Assembly (NCBI RefSeq): GCF_963678795.1
Contig: NZ_OY787453.1
Coordinates: 1,550,001 to 1,614,000, forward strand
Source of the DNA: an uncultured Methanoregula sp.
Lineage (GTDB): Archaea; Halobacteriota; Methanomicrobia; Methanomicrobiales; Methanospirillaceae
DNA: 64,000 nt
Direction of reading: 5' to 3'
Shown here: positions 7,474 through 15,154 of the stretch, in pieces
How positions within the stretch are numbered: position 1 is the first letter of the stretch
Layout of the letters: each line of letters starts with the position of its first letter
The notes under the pieces: model-generated
What the model was told of the DNA's origin: nothing
Seen by the model: the letters and a program-made list of their open reading frames with translations, nothing else
Databases searched by the model: none
Position numbers and translations under genes: made by a program

Positions 7474-8903
7474 AAATAAAAGAGATTAAGGAAATCCTCC
7501 TTCTGGGTGAGGGTCAGAACATTGAATTTAAATCCCGCTGCGTGAATGCTGAAGCTATCGGCCCGACAGTCAGCGGTCTCCTGAATACTTCTGACGGTGG
7601 TTTCATTGTCTGCGGTGTTAACGATACCGGAGAAATCATCGGAATCAATGATACCGGGGTATTGGTAAAAAACCTTGAACAGACCCTGGAAAGAGATCTT
7701 TCCCCCAGAACACTTGTGGAAATCCATGTTCAGAAAGTCCAGGACAAAGATCTGATCGTACTGGAAGTGCCGGCCGGGCGGGATCCCCCTTACGCATTTC
7801 AGGGTGTTATCTACACGCGGACCGGTGCGGAAACCAAAAAGGCCGATGTCGATACAATTCGTGACATTGTTCTCCGCAGACAGGTGGAGCCGGAGCGCTG
7901 GGAAAGACGATTTTCTTCGGCAGATCCTGAAAATGATCTGGATGCAAAGGAAATCAATTCCGCGATAAACGCAATAGCTGAAACTGATCGACTCCGGTTT
8001 GACCTTCAGTTCACCACGATCTCGTTTCTTGAAAGGCTATCCGTTTTCAAATATGGAAGGCTGACCAATGGCGGCGATGTTCTCTTTACTACGAATCCTG
8101 CAATACGAAACCCGCAAATACGGGTACGGGCTGCAAGATTTACAACCGATAAGACTGATGACACATACCGGGACCTGAAATCTTTCGAGGGGCCACTGGT
8201 CCCGTTACTGGAAGATGTGTTCGGGTTTATCCAGAGAAATACCCCTACATCATCAGACTTTACAACAGACCGTCTCAAACGCCAGGATATCCCCCAGTAT
8301 CCTACGATTGCAATACGGGAGGGTCTTGTCAACGCTTTTGCCCACCGGGATTATAGTGATTTTTCCGGAGGAATTATCATCAGTATCTATCCGGATCGCC
8401 TCGAGATAGAGAACTCGGGTAAATTCCCCGAAGGGGTCACTCCGGATACACTTTTGAAAGGACATATTTCCGTTCTGCGCAATCCGGATATTGCCCATGT
8501 GCTCTACCTGAGAGGATTCATGGAAAAGATGGGTAGGGGTAGTGCTCTGATTCAAAAAGCCTGTGCTGATCAAGGCTTGCCACTTCCCCAATGGTCACAG
8601 ACCGAACAGGGTGTCAGGCTGACTTTTTTTGCGCTGTCTGAAAACCGGGGAGTGAGCAAAGAAAGCCCCAGGAATGTTCCCTGGGAAGTTGTACGCCTGC
8701 TTAATGTGCTTGATGGAGAAATGTCCCGGAGTGAACTCCAGGTTATTCTCAAATTGAAAGATGCCGAACACTTCAGATCCGCATACCTGAAACCTGCAAT
8801 CGAACAAAAAATCATAAAAATGACAAAACCTGAAAAACCAAGCAGTTCCAAACAAAAATATTGTCTTACTAAACTGGGTGAATCTCTGCGGGACCAGAAA
8901 TAA
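7470..8903 (+). CDS. AlbA_2 / RecG-like ATP-binding protein
   Basis: The 477-residue protein has an AlbA_2 (Schlafen-like) N-terminal domain with GEGQNIEFKSR (residues 13-23) and a GGFIVCGVND core. The GHKL-type ATPase region (HATPase_c_4) contains REGLVNAFAHRDYSDFSGG and EKMGRGSALI, and a C-terminal winged helix contains MSRSELQVILKLKDAEHFRS. Proteins of this family are annotated variously as transcriptional regulators or helicase-like proteins, and a number lie in phage-defence loci. The start codon overlaps the stop of the DUF4062 gene (ATGA). The two genes form a compact unit with fossils on both sides. Confidence 0.85.
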   Translation: MKIKEIKEILLLGEGQNIEFKSRCVNAEAIGPTVSGLLNTSDGGFIVCGVNDTGEIIGINDTGVLVKNLEQTLERDLSPRTLVEIHVQKVQDKDLIVLEVPAGRDPPYAFQGVIYTRTGAETKKADVDTIRDIVLRRQVEPERWERRFSSADPENDLDAKEINSAINAIAETDRLRFDLQFTTISFLERLSVFKYGRLTNGGDVLFTTNPAIRNPQIRVRAARFTTDKTDDTYRDLKSFEGPLVPLLEDVFGFIQRNTPTSSDFTTDRLKRQDIPQYPTIAIREGLVNAFAHRDYSDFSGGIIISIYPDRLEIENSGKFPEGVTPDTLLKGHISVLRNPDIAHVLYLRGFMEKMGRGSALIQKACADQGLPLPQWSQTEQGVRLTFFALSENRGVSKESPRNVPWEVVRLLNVLDGEMSRSELQVILKLKDAEHFRSAYLKPAIEQKIIKMTKPEKPSSSKQKYCLTKLGESLRDQK

Positions 8904-9393
8904 TTCGGATTATTTCACAAGGTTTTGATTCACATACTCCTGCCGGGGCGGAGACCCGTTGAGCGTCCTGCCCCTCCCTTCAGCAAAACCTAAGACCCCA
9001 CTCCTGCAGAGTAATATCCTAACCCACGGGCCCGGGGGCCAAGGAGCCAGAACATGGCAGATTTCGTACAGAATGGAAACATCAGGAGTCCCATCCGCAC
9101 CCTTGCAGAACCAACTGCAGACGCAGCGACGTTCAACACGATCGTCCGGTCGGTCATCACGACCAACCCGTTTGCCTGTGTAGCCTGCATGACTTCCGGC
9201 GAGAGACACCCCGCCCGGCTGCGAAACCCCGTTGAGCGTCCAATAAAAATGATCCCGACACGAAACTCCCCATCTCGTACACCCGCTGCAAACATCAAAA
9301 ATAATACAGCGGATTTACCCGCCAGATACGTAAACCATTTTATACTTCCACCCCCCCAGATATCCGCAATGGATGTGACGCGGGAGATGAAGA
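8904..9393. other. Intergenic stretch with copy 3 of the truncated gene family
   Basis: Most of this interval is the third fossil copy (8969-9215) bracketed by two copies of a short GC-rich element (8943-8967 and 9221-9240). The right end holds a TATA-like sequence (9338-9345) for the 9394 gene. No further gene is seen. Confidence 0.6.
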
Positions 9394-9413
9394 ATGCTGA
9401 AAGGATACAATAA
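8969..9413 (+). pseudogene. Truncated small gene, copy 3
   Basis: From ATG 9054 the frame reads MADFVQNGNIRSPIRTLAEP and remains similar to the other copies up to GERHPA (about 9215). The frame then runs on through unrelated sequence to TAA 9411. A GGAG ribosome-binding site (AAGGAGCCAGAAC) precedes the ATG, and this copy keeps the start in frame. A 119-residue product is possible, but its second half has no similarity to the family. It is best read as a truncated gene running into foreign DNA. Confidence 0.5.
9338..9345 (+). promoter_or_regulatory. TATA box for the 9394 gene
   Basis: TTTTATAC in an otherwise GC-rich setting, about 50 bases before the ATG at 9394. It is the same octamer found before both giant WD40 genes. 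Assignment rests on the motif alone. Confidence 0.45.
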
Positions 9414-9720
9414 CAAAATCCCCATGTTCGATCCCGTGAACGATACCGTCCTCTACCGCTGCCTCCGGTATAATCTTAACAACGGTTCGCGGAGGAAACG
9501 CGGCACGGATCTCTTCGCAAGGAAAGATGCGGACAATACGATCGTCTACTACTTCCGGCACTGGGACAACAGCAGCACCGGACCGGCGACCTGCCAGGTT
9601 ACTTCAAAAGAAGAAGCAGTCCGGTTCAGCCGGGAACAGTTCACGAGACCCGGGTTTTGCACCGGCGGGAACCACCGGGGGCTCTCGGAATTTTTGCCGG
9701 AAGTTTATTCGAAGGCATGA
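9394..9720 (+). CDS. Small conserved-looking hypothetical protein
   Basis: This 108-residue protein is rich in charged and aromatic residues (FDPVNDTVLYRCLRYNL, SRRKRGTDLFARKDADNTIV, YYFRHWD, CQVTSKEEAVRFSREQ). It lies behind a TATA-like box and a GGGAGA ribosome-binding site. Part of the coding sequence (9553-9665) recurs at 12112-12228, where its own 5' part is missing. Recurrence with an intact frame here suggests a genuine small gene family. I do not recognise the family; the first half looks like a compact globular domain without membrane segments. Confidence 0.55.
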   Translation: MLKGYNNKIPMFDPVNDTVLYRCLRYNLNNGSRRKRGTDLFARKDADNTIVYYFRHWDNSSTGPATCQVTSKEEAVRFSREQFTRPGFCTGGNHRGLSEFLPEVYSKA

Positions 9721-10032
9721 GGAGATTCCCGCGGGATTTTTTCCTTCCGGGGGGTCCCGGACCAGATCCGACATTCCTGCCCATGGACAGCAGCCTGGAT
9801 TTTTCCTGGTTCTGCCACGGGAATAGCACCAATAGGGATCATTTTAAACCCCACATCTCAGCCGGTTTCCCGTGAAACCCAGTCAAATCAGTATTTACAA
9901 AAATCCGTCAACTAAATTCCCTGTTTTTGCAACTAAATTCAGTACCAAAAACCCCGAAAAGGGTAATCGGAGCCCGTACAGGGCGTATTTTGCCCCGTCC
10001 CCGTTTATGCCCGAAAAAGGGGTTTTATCTTG
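9721..10032. other. Gene-free stretch
   Basis: No supported gene. It contains the second copy of the hairpin element (9961-9984), a repeated CAACTAAATTC (about 9909 and 9930), and a T-run (CCCCTTTTTCGGGC on the minus strand, about 10010-10023) that would terminate the gene at 10033-10383. Confidence 0.5.
9961..9984. repeat. Hairpin element, copy 2
   Basis: GGGTAATCGGAGCCCGTACA followed by GGGC, matching 6584-6607 at 21 of 24 positions and keeping the GCCC/GGGC stem. It directly follows AAAAACCCCGAAAA, which is also present near copy 1. Confidence 0.4.
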
Positions 10033-10383
10033 TCAGTTACTGCTGCCGTCACCCCGTATCTCAATAATCCGGTCCGGCAGGATCCGGAAATACTGCCAGG
10101 TCTGGTGCGGGGAGAGACCCCAGAGTTCGATGAAGGTGACAGGGCCCTGGGGCAGGAGCCGCATGGAGCGGATGAGTGGACGGAACTGGATCGCTGCATC
10201 TTCTTCACCGGCAACTTTTGCCCGGACCCGTTTTACTTTGACGAAGATGGTTGCAGTCCGGGTGACGATATAAAAATCTGCCGGGAGTTCGCATGCCCCG
10301 GTGAGTTCCACAACACTGCCCCGCTCTCTTGCGCACGGGTGGGCGGCCTTTGCGGCTTTAAGGGGTGGACGTCCCCGCGTCAT
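10033..10383 (-). CDS. Hypothetical protein
   Basis: The 116-residue protein starts at an ATG with a strong GGAGGAG ribosome-binding site nine bases upstream, which is the main reason to believe it. The sequence has alternating hydrophobic strands (GSVVELTG, DFYIVTRTATIFVKVKRVR) and a C-terminal TWQYFRILPDRIIEIR. The layout is reminiscent of small nuclease-like alpha/beta folds, but I see no complete catalytic motif and give no function. A T-rich terminator follows on the minus strand. It sits among gene fossils and has no neighbours on the same strand that are intact. Confidence 0.6.
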   Translation of the reverse strand: MTRGRPPLKAAKAAHPCARERGSVVELTGACELPADFYIVTRTATIFVKVKRVRAKVAGEEDAAIQFRPLIRSMRLLPQGPVTFIELWGLSPHQTWQYFRILPDRIIEIRGDGSSN

Positions 10384-11387
10384 ACGCTCCTCCGGTTGTC
10401 AGGATCATTCACGCAATTTTTCGCTGAACGTAGTCGCCCGAAAAAAGAGCGTGAGACACGCGAGAGGAGTTCCCTGTTGATCGGCCGCGTTACTTCACCG
10501 ACAGGGTAACAGGGCCGGTGAATTCCATCAGCAGTTGCTCCGGCCGGATAATGGCGGGCGATGTCGTGTTCGTATGCTGTCTGGTTATCGTTACATTCAG
10601 ATTCCCGAAATGCCGGGATGTGTGGTGATCCTGATGTCATGTCCATCATCGTTTTTTAAAAATGATCTCTCCCACGGAAAGACCGGAGCCCGGTTCCCGT
10701 GCCGTAAGAAAACTCCTGGTGCCCCGGCGCCATCACCGGATTGCTGGAAAACCCGGGTGCCCGTCCGTTCAGGATATTTGCTACCGGTGTACGGGTTTTG
10801 GGGTTATTGCACAAGGGAGAGATACGATACCCGGCGGTTCTCTCCACATCCAAAAAAGACCATACCGGCAGCCTGAGTCCTGTACTGCACGGGAACTGCA
10901 CCGGGCAGCCCCATGATTACCGGCATGAGGGAGACGGGAAAAATGCCGGGAGGTAGTTGCAATACCGGCAATAATTCCTGGTTCCGGCCCCGTAAAATCC
11001 GGGGTTTGTTCATGCACGGTTTGTTCATGAATATTTTATTATATTATGTAGTTTATCGAATATATTTTTGCCGGTTTGCGACATGCATATCTCCAAAAAC
11101 AAAGAGCTTGCAAGGAAAAAGAAAAGGGAAAAAACCAGTTGCCTGCCGGAAGTTTACAAGACGGAATTATGTTGGGAATAATAGGAATTTCCCGGGGGAT
11201 CGTATCATGGAAATTTATCATGACCGGACAATGGATACACACGGATTTTGTACTGCCGTCCGGGAAAACACCGGGGGCAGAACGGGCAATACCGGAGAGA
11301 CCCGCGAGTAGTATTCATGCTTACAATTTGATCATGACCGCGGTCAAGCGGATACCGGGGAAGATTCTTCCCGTGTCATGTCCCGGA
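10384..11387. other. Gene-poor stretch, possible gene remnant at 10490-10613
   Basis: No intact gene is supported. On the minus strand the frame ending at TAA 10490-10492 reads NVTITRQHTNTTSPAI and MEFTGPVTLSVK, which looks like genuine coding sequence. It has no start and is open only to about 10640, so it may be the 3' remnant of a gene once upstream of the 10033-10383 gene. The rest (10640-11387) shows only short overlapping frames without ribosome-binding sites or family motifs. Confidence 0.45.
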
Positions 11388-11739
11388 CTATTCCGGTTCT
11401 TCTTTCATCAGGTCCCGGATCTGTTTTTTAAGCACAGGCAATTCATCGTGAACACTGGTCCAGAGCAGATGCCAGTCTACACGGAAATAGCGGTGCGTAA
11501 CAATATCCCGTACCCCGGCAAGTCCGCTCCAGTCCACTTCAGGGTGTTTTGTAACCAGGGATTCAGGCAGGTTTTTTGATGCTTCCCCAATCACCTGGAG
11601 ATTACGGAGAATCGCATCTTTTGTCCGTTCGTCAGCCATCAGTTGATTAAAAAGATATGTCCCCGGTGAATTTTTCGATCTTTTCAATCGACTGGTGAAG
11701 ATCAAATAAAAGGAGAGCAGAAGATCGTTTTTCAGACAT
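11388..11739 (-). pseudogene. hepT: HepT toxin gene, frameshifted (second locus)
   Basis: The ATG at 11739 overlaps the end of mntA. The first 30 codons read MSEKRSSALLLFDLHQSIEK and KIEKFTGDISF, then TAA at 11647. The family sequence resumes one frame over (FNQLMADERTKDAILRNLQV) and runs to 11388. One extra base in a run of five T (11649-11653 on the complementary strand) explains the shift. The R-X4-H-X-Y motif is present in the second frame (RDIVTHRY). Re-initiation at the internal MADERTK Met would give an N-terminally truncated protein. The homopolymer makes sequencing error or slippage possible. Confidence 0.82.
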
Positions 11740-12025
11740 ACACGACCTCATGCATTACCTGGTCGCGGATAAGAGGATGAAGACCTTCAGGGGTGACAAG
11801 ATCAACCCGGATATTGAGGCGATCCGCGATAAGATCTTTTAAATGCACGAATTTCATCAGACCTATCTGCTCCTTAAATTCCACGACCAAATCGAGATCG
11901 CTCTGTTCGGTCTGGTCTTTTCTTGAATATGAACCAAAGATACCAATGCTTCTGACATGGTACTGCTCACTAAGCTCGTACCTCATGCTCCGCAGCTGGT
12001 CCAGTATTTCAGATGTATTCCTCAT
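11732..12025 (-). CDS. mntA: MntA-type nucleotidyltransferase antitoxin (second locus)
   Basis: From ATG 12025 the 97-residue protein carries the nucleotidyltransferase motif GSYSRKDQTEQSDLDLVVEF with the paired Asp residues, and the third acidic position in NIRVDLV. The frame is open further upstream to 12151, but that extension lacks family similarity and runs into the repeated fossil at 12112-12228. The stop lies eight bases inside the hepT start. It differs strongly from the MntA at 5616, so the two loci are not a recent duplication. Confidence 0.85.
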   Translation of the reverse strand: MRNTSEILDQLRSMRYELSEQYHVRSIGIFGSYSRKDQTEQSDLDLVVEFKEQIGLMKFVHLKDLIADRLNIRVDLVTPEGLHPLIRDQVMHEVVYV

Positions 12026-12111
12026 CTTCCTGAGGGAATATTCGCACTCCACATATATGATTGATATGGCGGTGAAGACTACAGGTTTTTTTTGCATTTC
12101 CACCCGGATTC

Positions 12112-12228
12112 TGCTTCCGGCACGGGAACAACAATCGCACCGGGCCGGCAACCTGCCAGGTTACTTCAAAAGAAGAAGCAGTCCGGTTCAGCCGGGAACC
12201 GTTCACGAGGCCGGGCCTTTTTGCCGGC
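12112..12228 (+). pseudogene. 3' fragment of a second copy of the 9394 gene
   Basis: This stretch is close to identical with 9553-9668 (the CCTGCCAGGTTACTTCAAAA core and its flanks) and encodes the GPATCQVTSKEEAVRFSRE segment in the frame used at 9394. The 5' half of that gene is missing. The right end overlaps the last codons of the minus-strand PfkB/AAA/RyR gene, so the terminal residues of that protein are written in fossil DNA. Confidence 0.6.
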
Positions 12229-14788
12229 TGCCCTTCTCTTCAAACCGGTAGATCTCAAAACCCACATCGGCAAGTCTCTCCGGAATCTCACTGACCGCAT
12301 CCAGGTCTTTTTTCTTCTCGGCCTTATCGAGCTGGTCCCAGCCCACAAGACTCGGGTTGATCTTCAGCGCATCATCCCGTGTCCTGCCGTATTTCCACCC
12401 GTTCTCCAGTTTCTCTTTCATCCACCGCTCGTGTTCGAGCCGCGCAAGTTCCTCAATTTCCTTATCCTCAAACTTAATCCGTAAGATCTCCCCTTTATTC
12501 CCGGGCCACAAGCCACACCCGATAACCCTGAGTTTTTCCGGTATATGCCGTGCCTGGCCCCGGTTCGATTCCCGGAACTCTTCTTCCAGTTTTTCCCAGG
12601 GAACATCATTGATGGTCGGTTTCCCGATGTGATCGAGGGTAGCCCGGTACTGGATATGGTTTTCTTTGGCAATGGCCTCGATTGCATCGCTGAAGATCAC
12701 GTCCTGCAGGACAAGTCTCATGAACCGGTCCGCATCGACATGGAGCGCCAGTTGTTCGTTCGAAGGTAACGCGGACTGCGAAAACCTTCTCTTTTTTGCA
12801 AGCTGGCTCATATCGATGATACCCTCCATGGAACGTACGCCATGCAGGTATTGCGGGACTTTTAAAAATGCCCTTACAACACAGGGATCGATTGCTGCCA
12901 CGCCATCGGCATCGATGAGGTGCCCGGTGTTCCTGGCAAGCAGGGAGCGCAGCAGCATTGCCCGCCGGATCACCATGAACCGGTCATTGGTGCCTATGCT
13001 GTTGCATCCCTTGATATCGATATAGCCCCGGAGACGGCTGATAAAATCGGTTCCTTTTGCAGCAGTCAGCAGGAGGGAATGATCAGATTTTGCATTCACT
13101 TCGCGGGGACCATGCCGGAACTCATCAAAACTCTGGCAGGTTCCGCCGGCAAACACAAAGATAGCTTTTCCCAGGGGGTGCATGTTCTCTCCGTCCCGGA
13201 ACTCACCGTCCTGCATAGGCGCAAGGAAATATTTCAGCCAGCCAAACCGCTGCCCGAGGGTTGCGTCAAATTCATCAAAAAATGCCAGCGGGACCTGTCC
13301 CCTGAGGACCGCATCACGGATCTTGTGGAACGCCATCGTGAGTTCGGAAGGGTCCCTGAACTGGGAAAGGTTGAACTCCATCTTCTGGATCTTCTTCTTG
13401 TCAATACTCTGGGCAAGCTGCGTGACGCCGAATGATTTTCCCGAGCCGGGCGGTCCGAATACGGCAATCGAAAGAGGGCGAACCGTCCGGGGATTGTTCA
13501 GGAATTCCACAAACAGGTTCCGAATACTCTGAAAACTTTCAATCTCGTCCCGGTCCACGGTTTTGAGTCCTTCAAAACTGCCGACAGGTACCGGGTTCAT
13601 GGTGGGATCTTTTCCATTGATGACCATTTTTTCGGCAATCTCTTCGAGTTCTGCCCGGTTTTTGGTCCCGAGAATGGTCCACCCGCGGTTTGTCCCGCCG
13701 GCGGGTGGCGTGACTTCAGGAATCCGGATGGACGCGATCTTCTTCCGATCGCTATCACCAGTCGTGAAAATTCCCTTAAACTGGTAATCCGGATGATCGC
13801 CCGCCGGCCCGAACCCCGCATGGAAGAGCTTCCGTGCGCAGATAAGACCATTCCGGATAGCTTCAGCATAGTTATCCCCTGAAGTCAACAGGGCAGAGGC
13901 AACAGCGGCGGTAAACGCATTGGAAAGGCCCTGCATCTTTCCCTGGTACTGGTCAGCAAACCCGTCTTCGGGAAGTGCGGGATCATAATAGAGTTCCACC
14001 GATACTTTATCACCGGTTTTTCTATAATGGATAGCGCCATCAATGCCGAACCGGACAATAAGGTTCCTGCATTTCAGGAGCGGATGGACGATCTTGTTAT
14101 TCCGGAGTTGCCAGGAGAAATCTTCAAGAGATCGCTCCCACGAGAGCCGGTGGCTGATATGGACCCCCCAGTCCCGGAGGTCGTTTGCCGTCACGAGAGT
14201 AACCAGCTGTTCCCCGTATTCAGTGGTCAGGTGTTCCCACAACGGACCTTCCCCGAGGGGCGAGCTCATTTTCAGGATAATGGGGGGTTTTGCTGCAGCG
14301 GTTTTCCGGAGAAGCGGCCACACCTCTTCAGTATCGCGAAATCCATTCCCCGCATCGTCGATGATGACCATATCTGCCCCGGTGTCGCGTAACCGGAACG
14401 GGTCTCGTTTTGCGATACCGCGATCCGGGCCGGTAAAACCCCGGAACTGCGAGACACGAAAAACCCGGTCTGTACTATGCTCATCATCTCCCTTGCGGGG
14501 AAAGGCTTCCATAACCGTATTCGAATGGATCACCCTTGTCGGCGGAAGTGATTCGATATCGTTTATTTCATAGGTTTCAACCTGCGCATCCAGCTTGTTC
14601 TCTTCACAGGATTGGCGGACCATGGCACCAAGCAGGACTGCTCCCCCGGGCCGGGCGAGCATTCTCGTACCCGGGAAATTCATCCAGTTCGGAACAGGTT
14701 TTTGATCGTGCGGCCTGGATGCATATTTTTCTTCCCAGGCTATCCAGTCAACGGCAACATCCCCGGCAACGACAACGGTTTTTACCAT
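12203..14788 (-). CDS. PfkB-like / AAA+ ATPase / RyR domain fusion protein
   Basis: The protein of about 861 residues has three parts. Residues 1-340 resemble the ribokinase/PfkB fold (VVVAGDVAVDWIAWEE at the start, MVIIDDAGNGFRD, LIVRFGIDGAIHY, and LSNAFTAAVASALL where the family has its DTVGAGD anion hole, so the catalytic motif looks altered). Residues about 400-700 form an AAA+ ATPase with Walker A GPPGSGKS (near 445) and Walker B LAFFDEFDA (near 510). Residues about 730-840 are an RyR domain (SNRGQARHIPEKLRVIGCGL, ARLEHERWMKEK, GWKYGRTRDD). The start at 14788 has GGGGA upstream; an ATG at 14800 is the alternative. A second RyR protein lies at 18523. Prokaryotic RyR domains are proposed ligand sensors, so sensing coupled to an ATPase is a fair inference. 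Confidence 0.8.
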   Translation of the reverse strand: MVKTVVVAGDVAVDWIAWEEKYASRPHDQKPVPNWMNFPGTRMLARPGGAVLLGAMVRQSCEENKLDAQVETYEINDIESLPPTRVIHSNTVMEAFPRKGDDEHSTDRVFRVSQFRGFTGPDRGIAKRDPFRLRDTGADMVIIDDAGNGFRDTEEVWPLLRKTAAAKPPIILKMSSPLGEGPLWEHLTTEYGEQLVTLVTANDLRDWGVHISHRLSWERSLEDFSWQLRNNKIVHPLLKCRNLIVRFGIDGAIHYRKTGDKVSVELYYDPALPEDGFADQYQGKMQGLSNAFTAAVASALLTSGDNYAEAIRNGLICARKLFHAGFGPAGDHPDYQFKGIFTTGDSDRKKIASIRIPEVTPPAGGTNRGWTILGTKNRAELEEIAEKMVINGKDPTMNPVPVGSFEGLKTVDRDEIESFQSIRNLFVEFLNNPRTVRPLSIAVFGPPGSGKSFGVTQLAQSIDKKKIQKMEFNLSQFRDPSELTMAFHKIRDAVLRGQVPLAFFDEFDATLGQRFGWLKYFLAPMQDGEFRDGENMHPLGKAIFVFAGGTCQSFDEFRHGPREVNAKSDHSLLLTAAKGTDFISRLRGYIDIKGCNSIGTNDRFMVIRRAMLLRSLLARNTGHLIDADGVAAIDPCVVRAFLKVPQYLHGVRSMEGIIDMSQLAKKRRFSQSALPSNEQLALHVDADRFMRLVLQDVIFSDAIEAIAKENHIQYRATLDHIGKPTINDVPWEKLEEEFRESNRGQARHIPEKLRVIGCGLWPGNKGEILRIKFEDKEIEELARLEHERWMKEKLENGWKYGRTRDDALKINPSLVGWDQLDKAEKKKDLDAVSEIPERLADVGFEIYRFEEKGSRQKGPAS

Positions 14789-14800
14789 GATTTCCCCCAT

Positions 14801-15154
14801 AGCTGACGCATTTGGCTCAAAAATACAGCCACCTACTGATTACTGTGCAATTTGCGGGATAAAAGATAAAATGATCTAAATAATATTGTGTCCCGTCAGG
14901 GAACCGGGTGCGCCAGGAAATGGGGAACCTCAGGATCCGTTGACGGGATTGTCTGAATAACATATTTCTGACAATGAAAACATTGAATTTTTAATTGTAC
15001 AACCAACCCGGAATCATAAACCGTGGCGGGTCTTATGTCCAAACCCCTGCAAGAAAAAATATCTTTCCTGGTATGCAAAGGATGAATATTTCAAATCTTC
15101 CTTCACCAGAACGTATTCGTCACATTAATTATCTGTCATTTAAGATACCGCTGT
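14801..15154. other. Divergent intergenic region
   Basis: The space between the divergent RyR-fusion and amidohydrolase genes holds AT-rich segments (AAATGATCTAAATAATATTG near 14870, TTGAATTTTTAATTG near 14983) that could be promoters, and no coding frame of note. Confidence 0.5.

Noticed and set aside
10030..10509. Plus-strand 159-codon frame
   Set aside because: It lies opposite the minus-strand gene at 10033-10383, which has a strong ribosome-binding site; the plus-strand product has no family features.
10913..11579. Two overlapping plus-strand frames of 132 and 167 codons
   Set aside because: The longer one runs antisense into hepT, and both lack ribosome-binding sites and protein-like motifs.
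12562..12580. tRNA-like T-arm sequence GGTTCGATTCCCGG
   Set aside because: It lies inside the coding sequence of the PfkB/AAA/RyR gene and no anticodon or acceptor stem can be matched around it.
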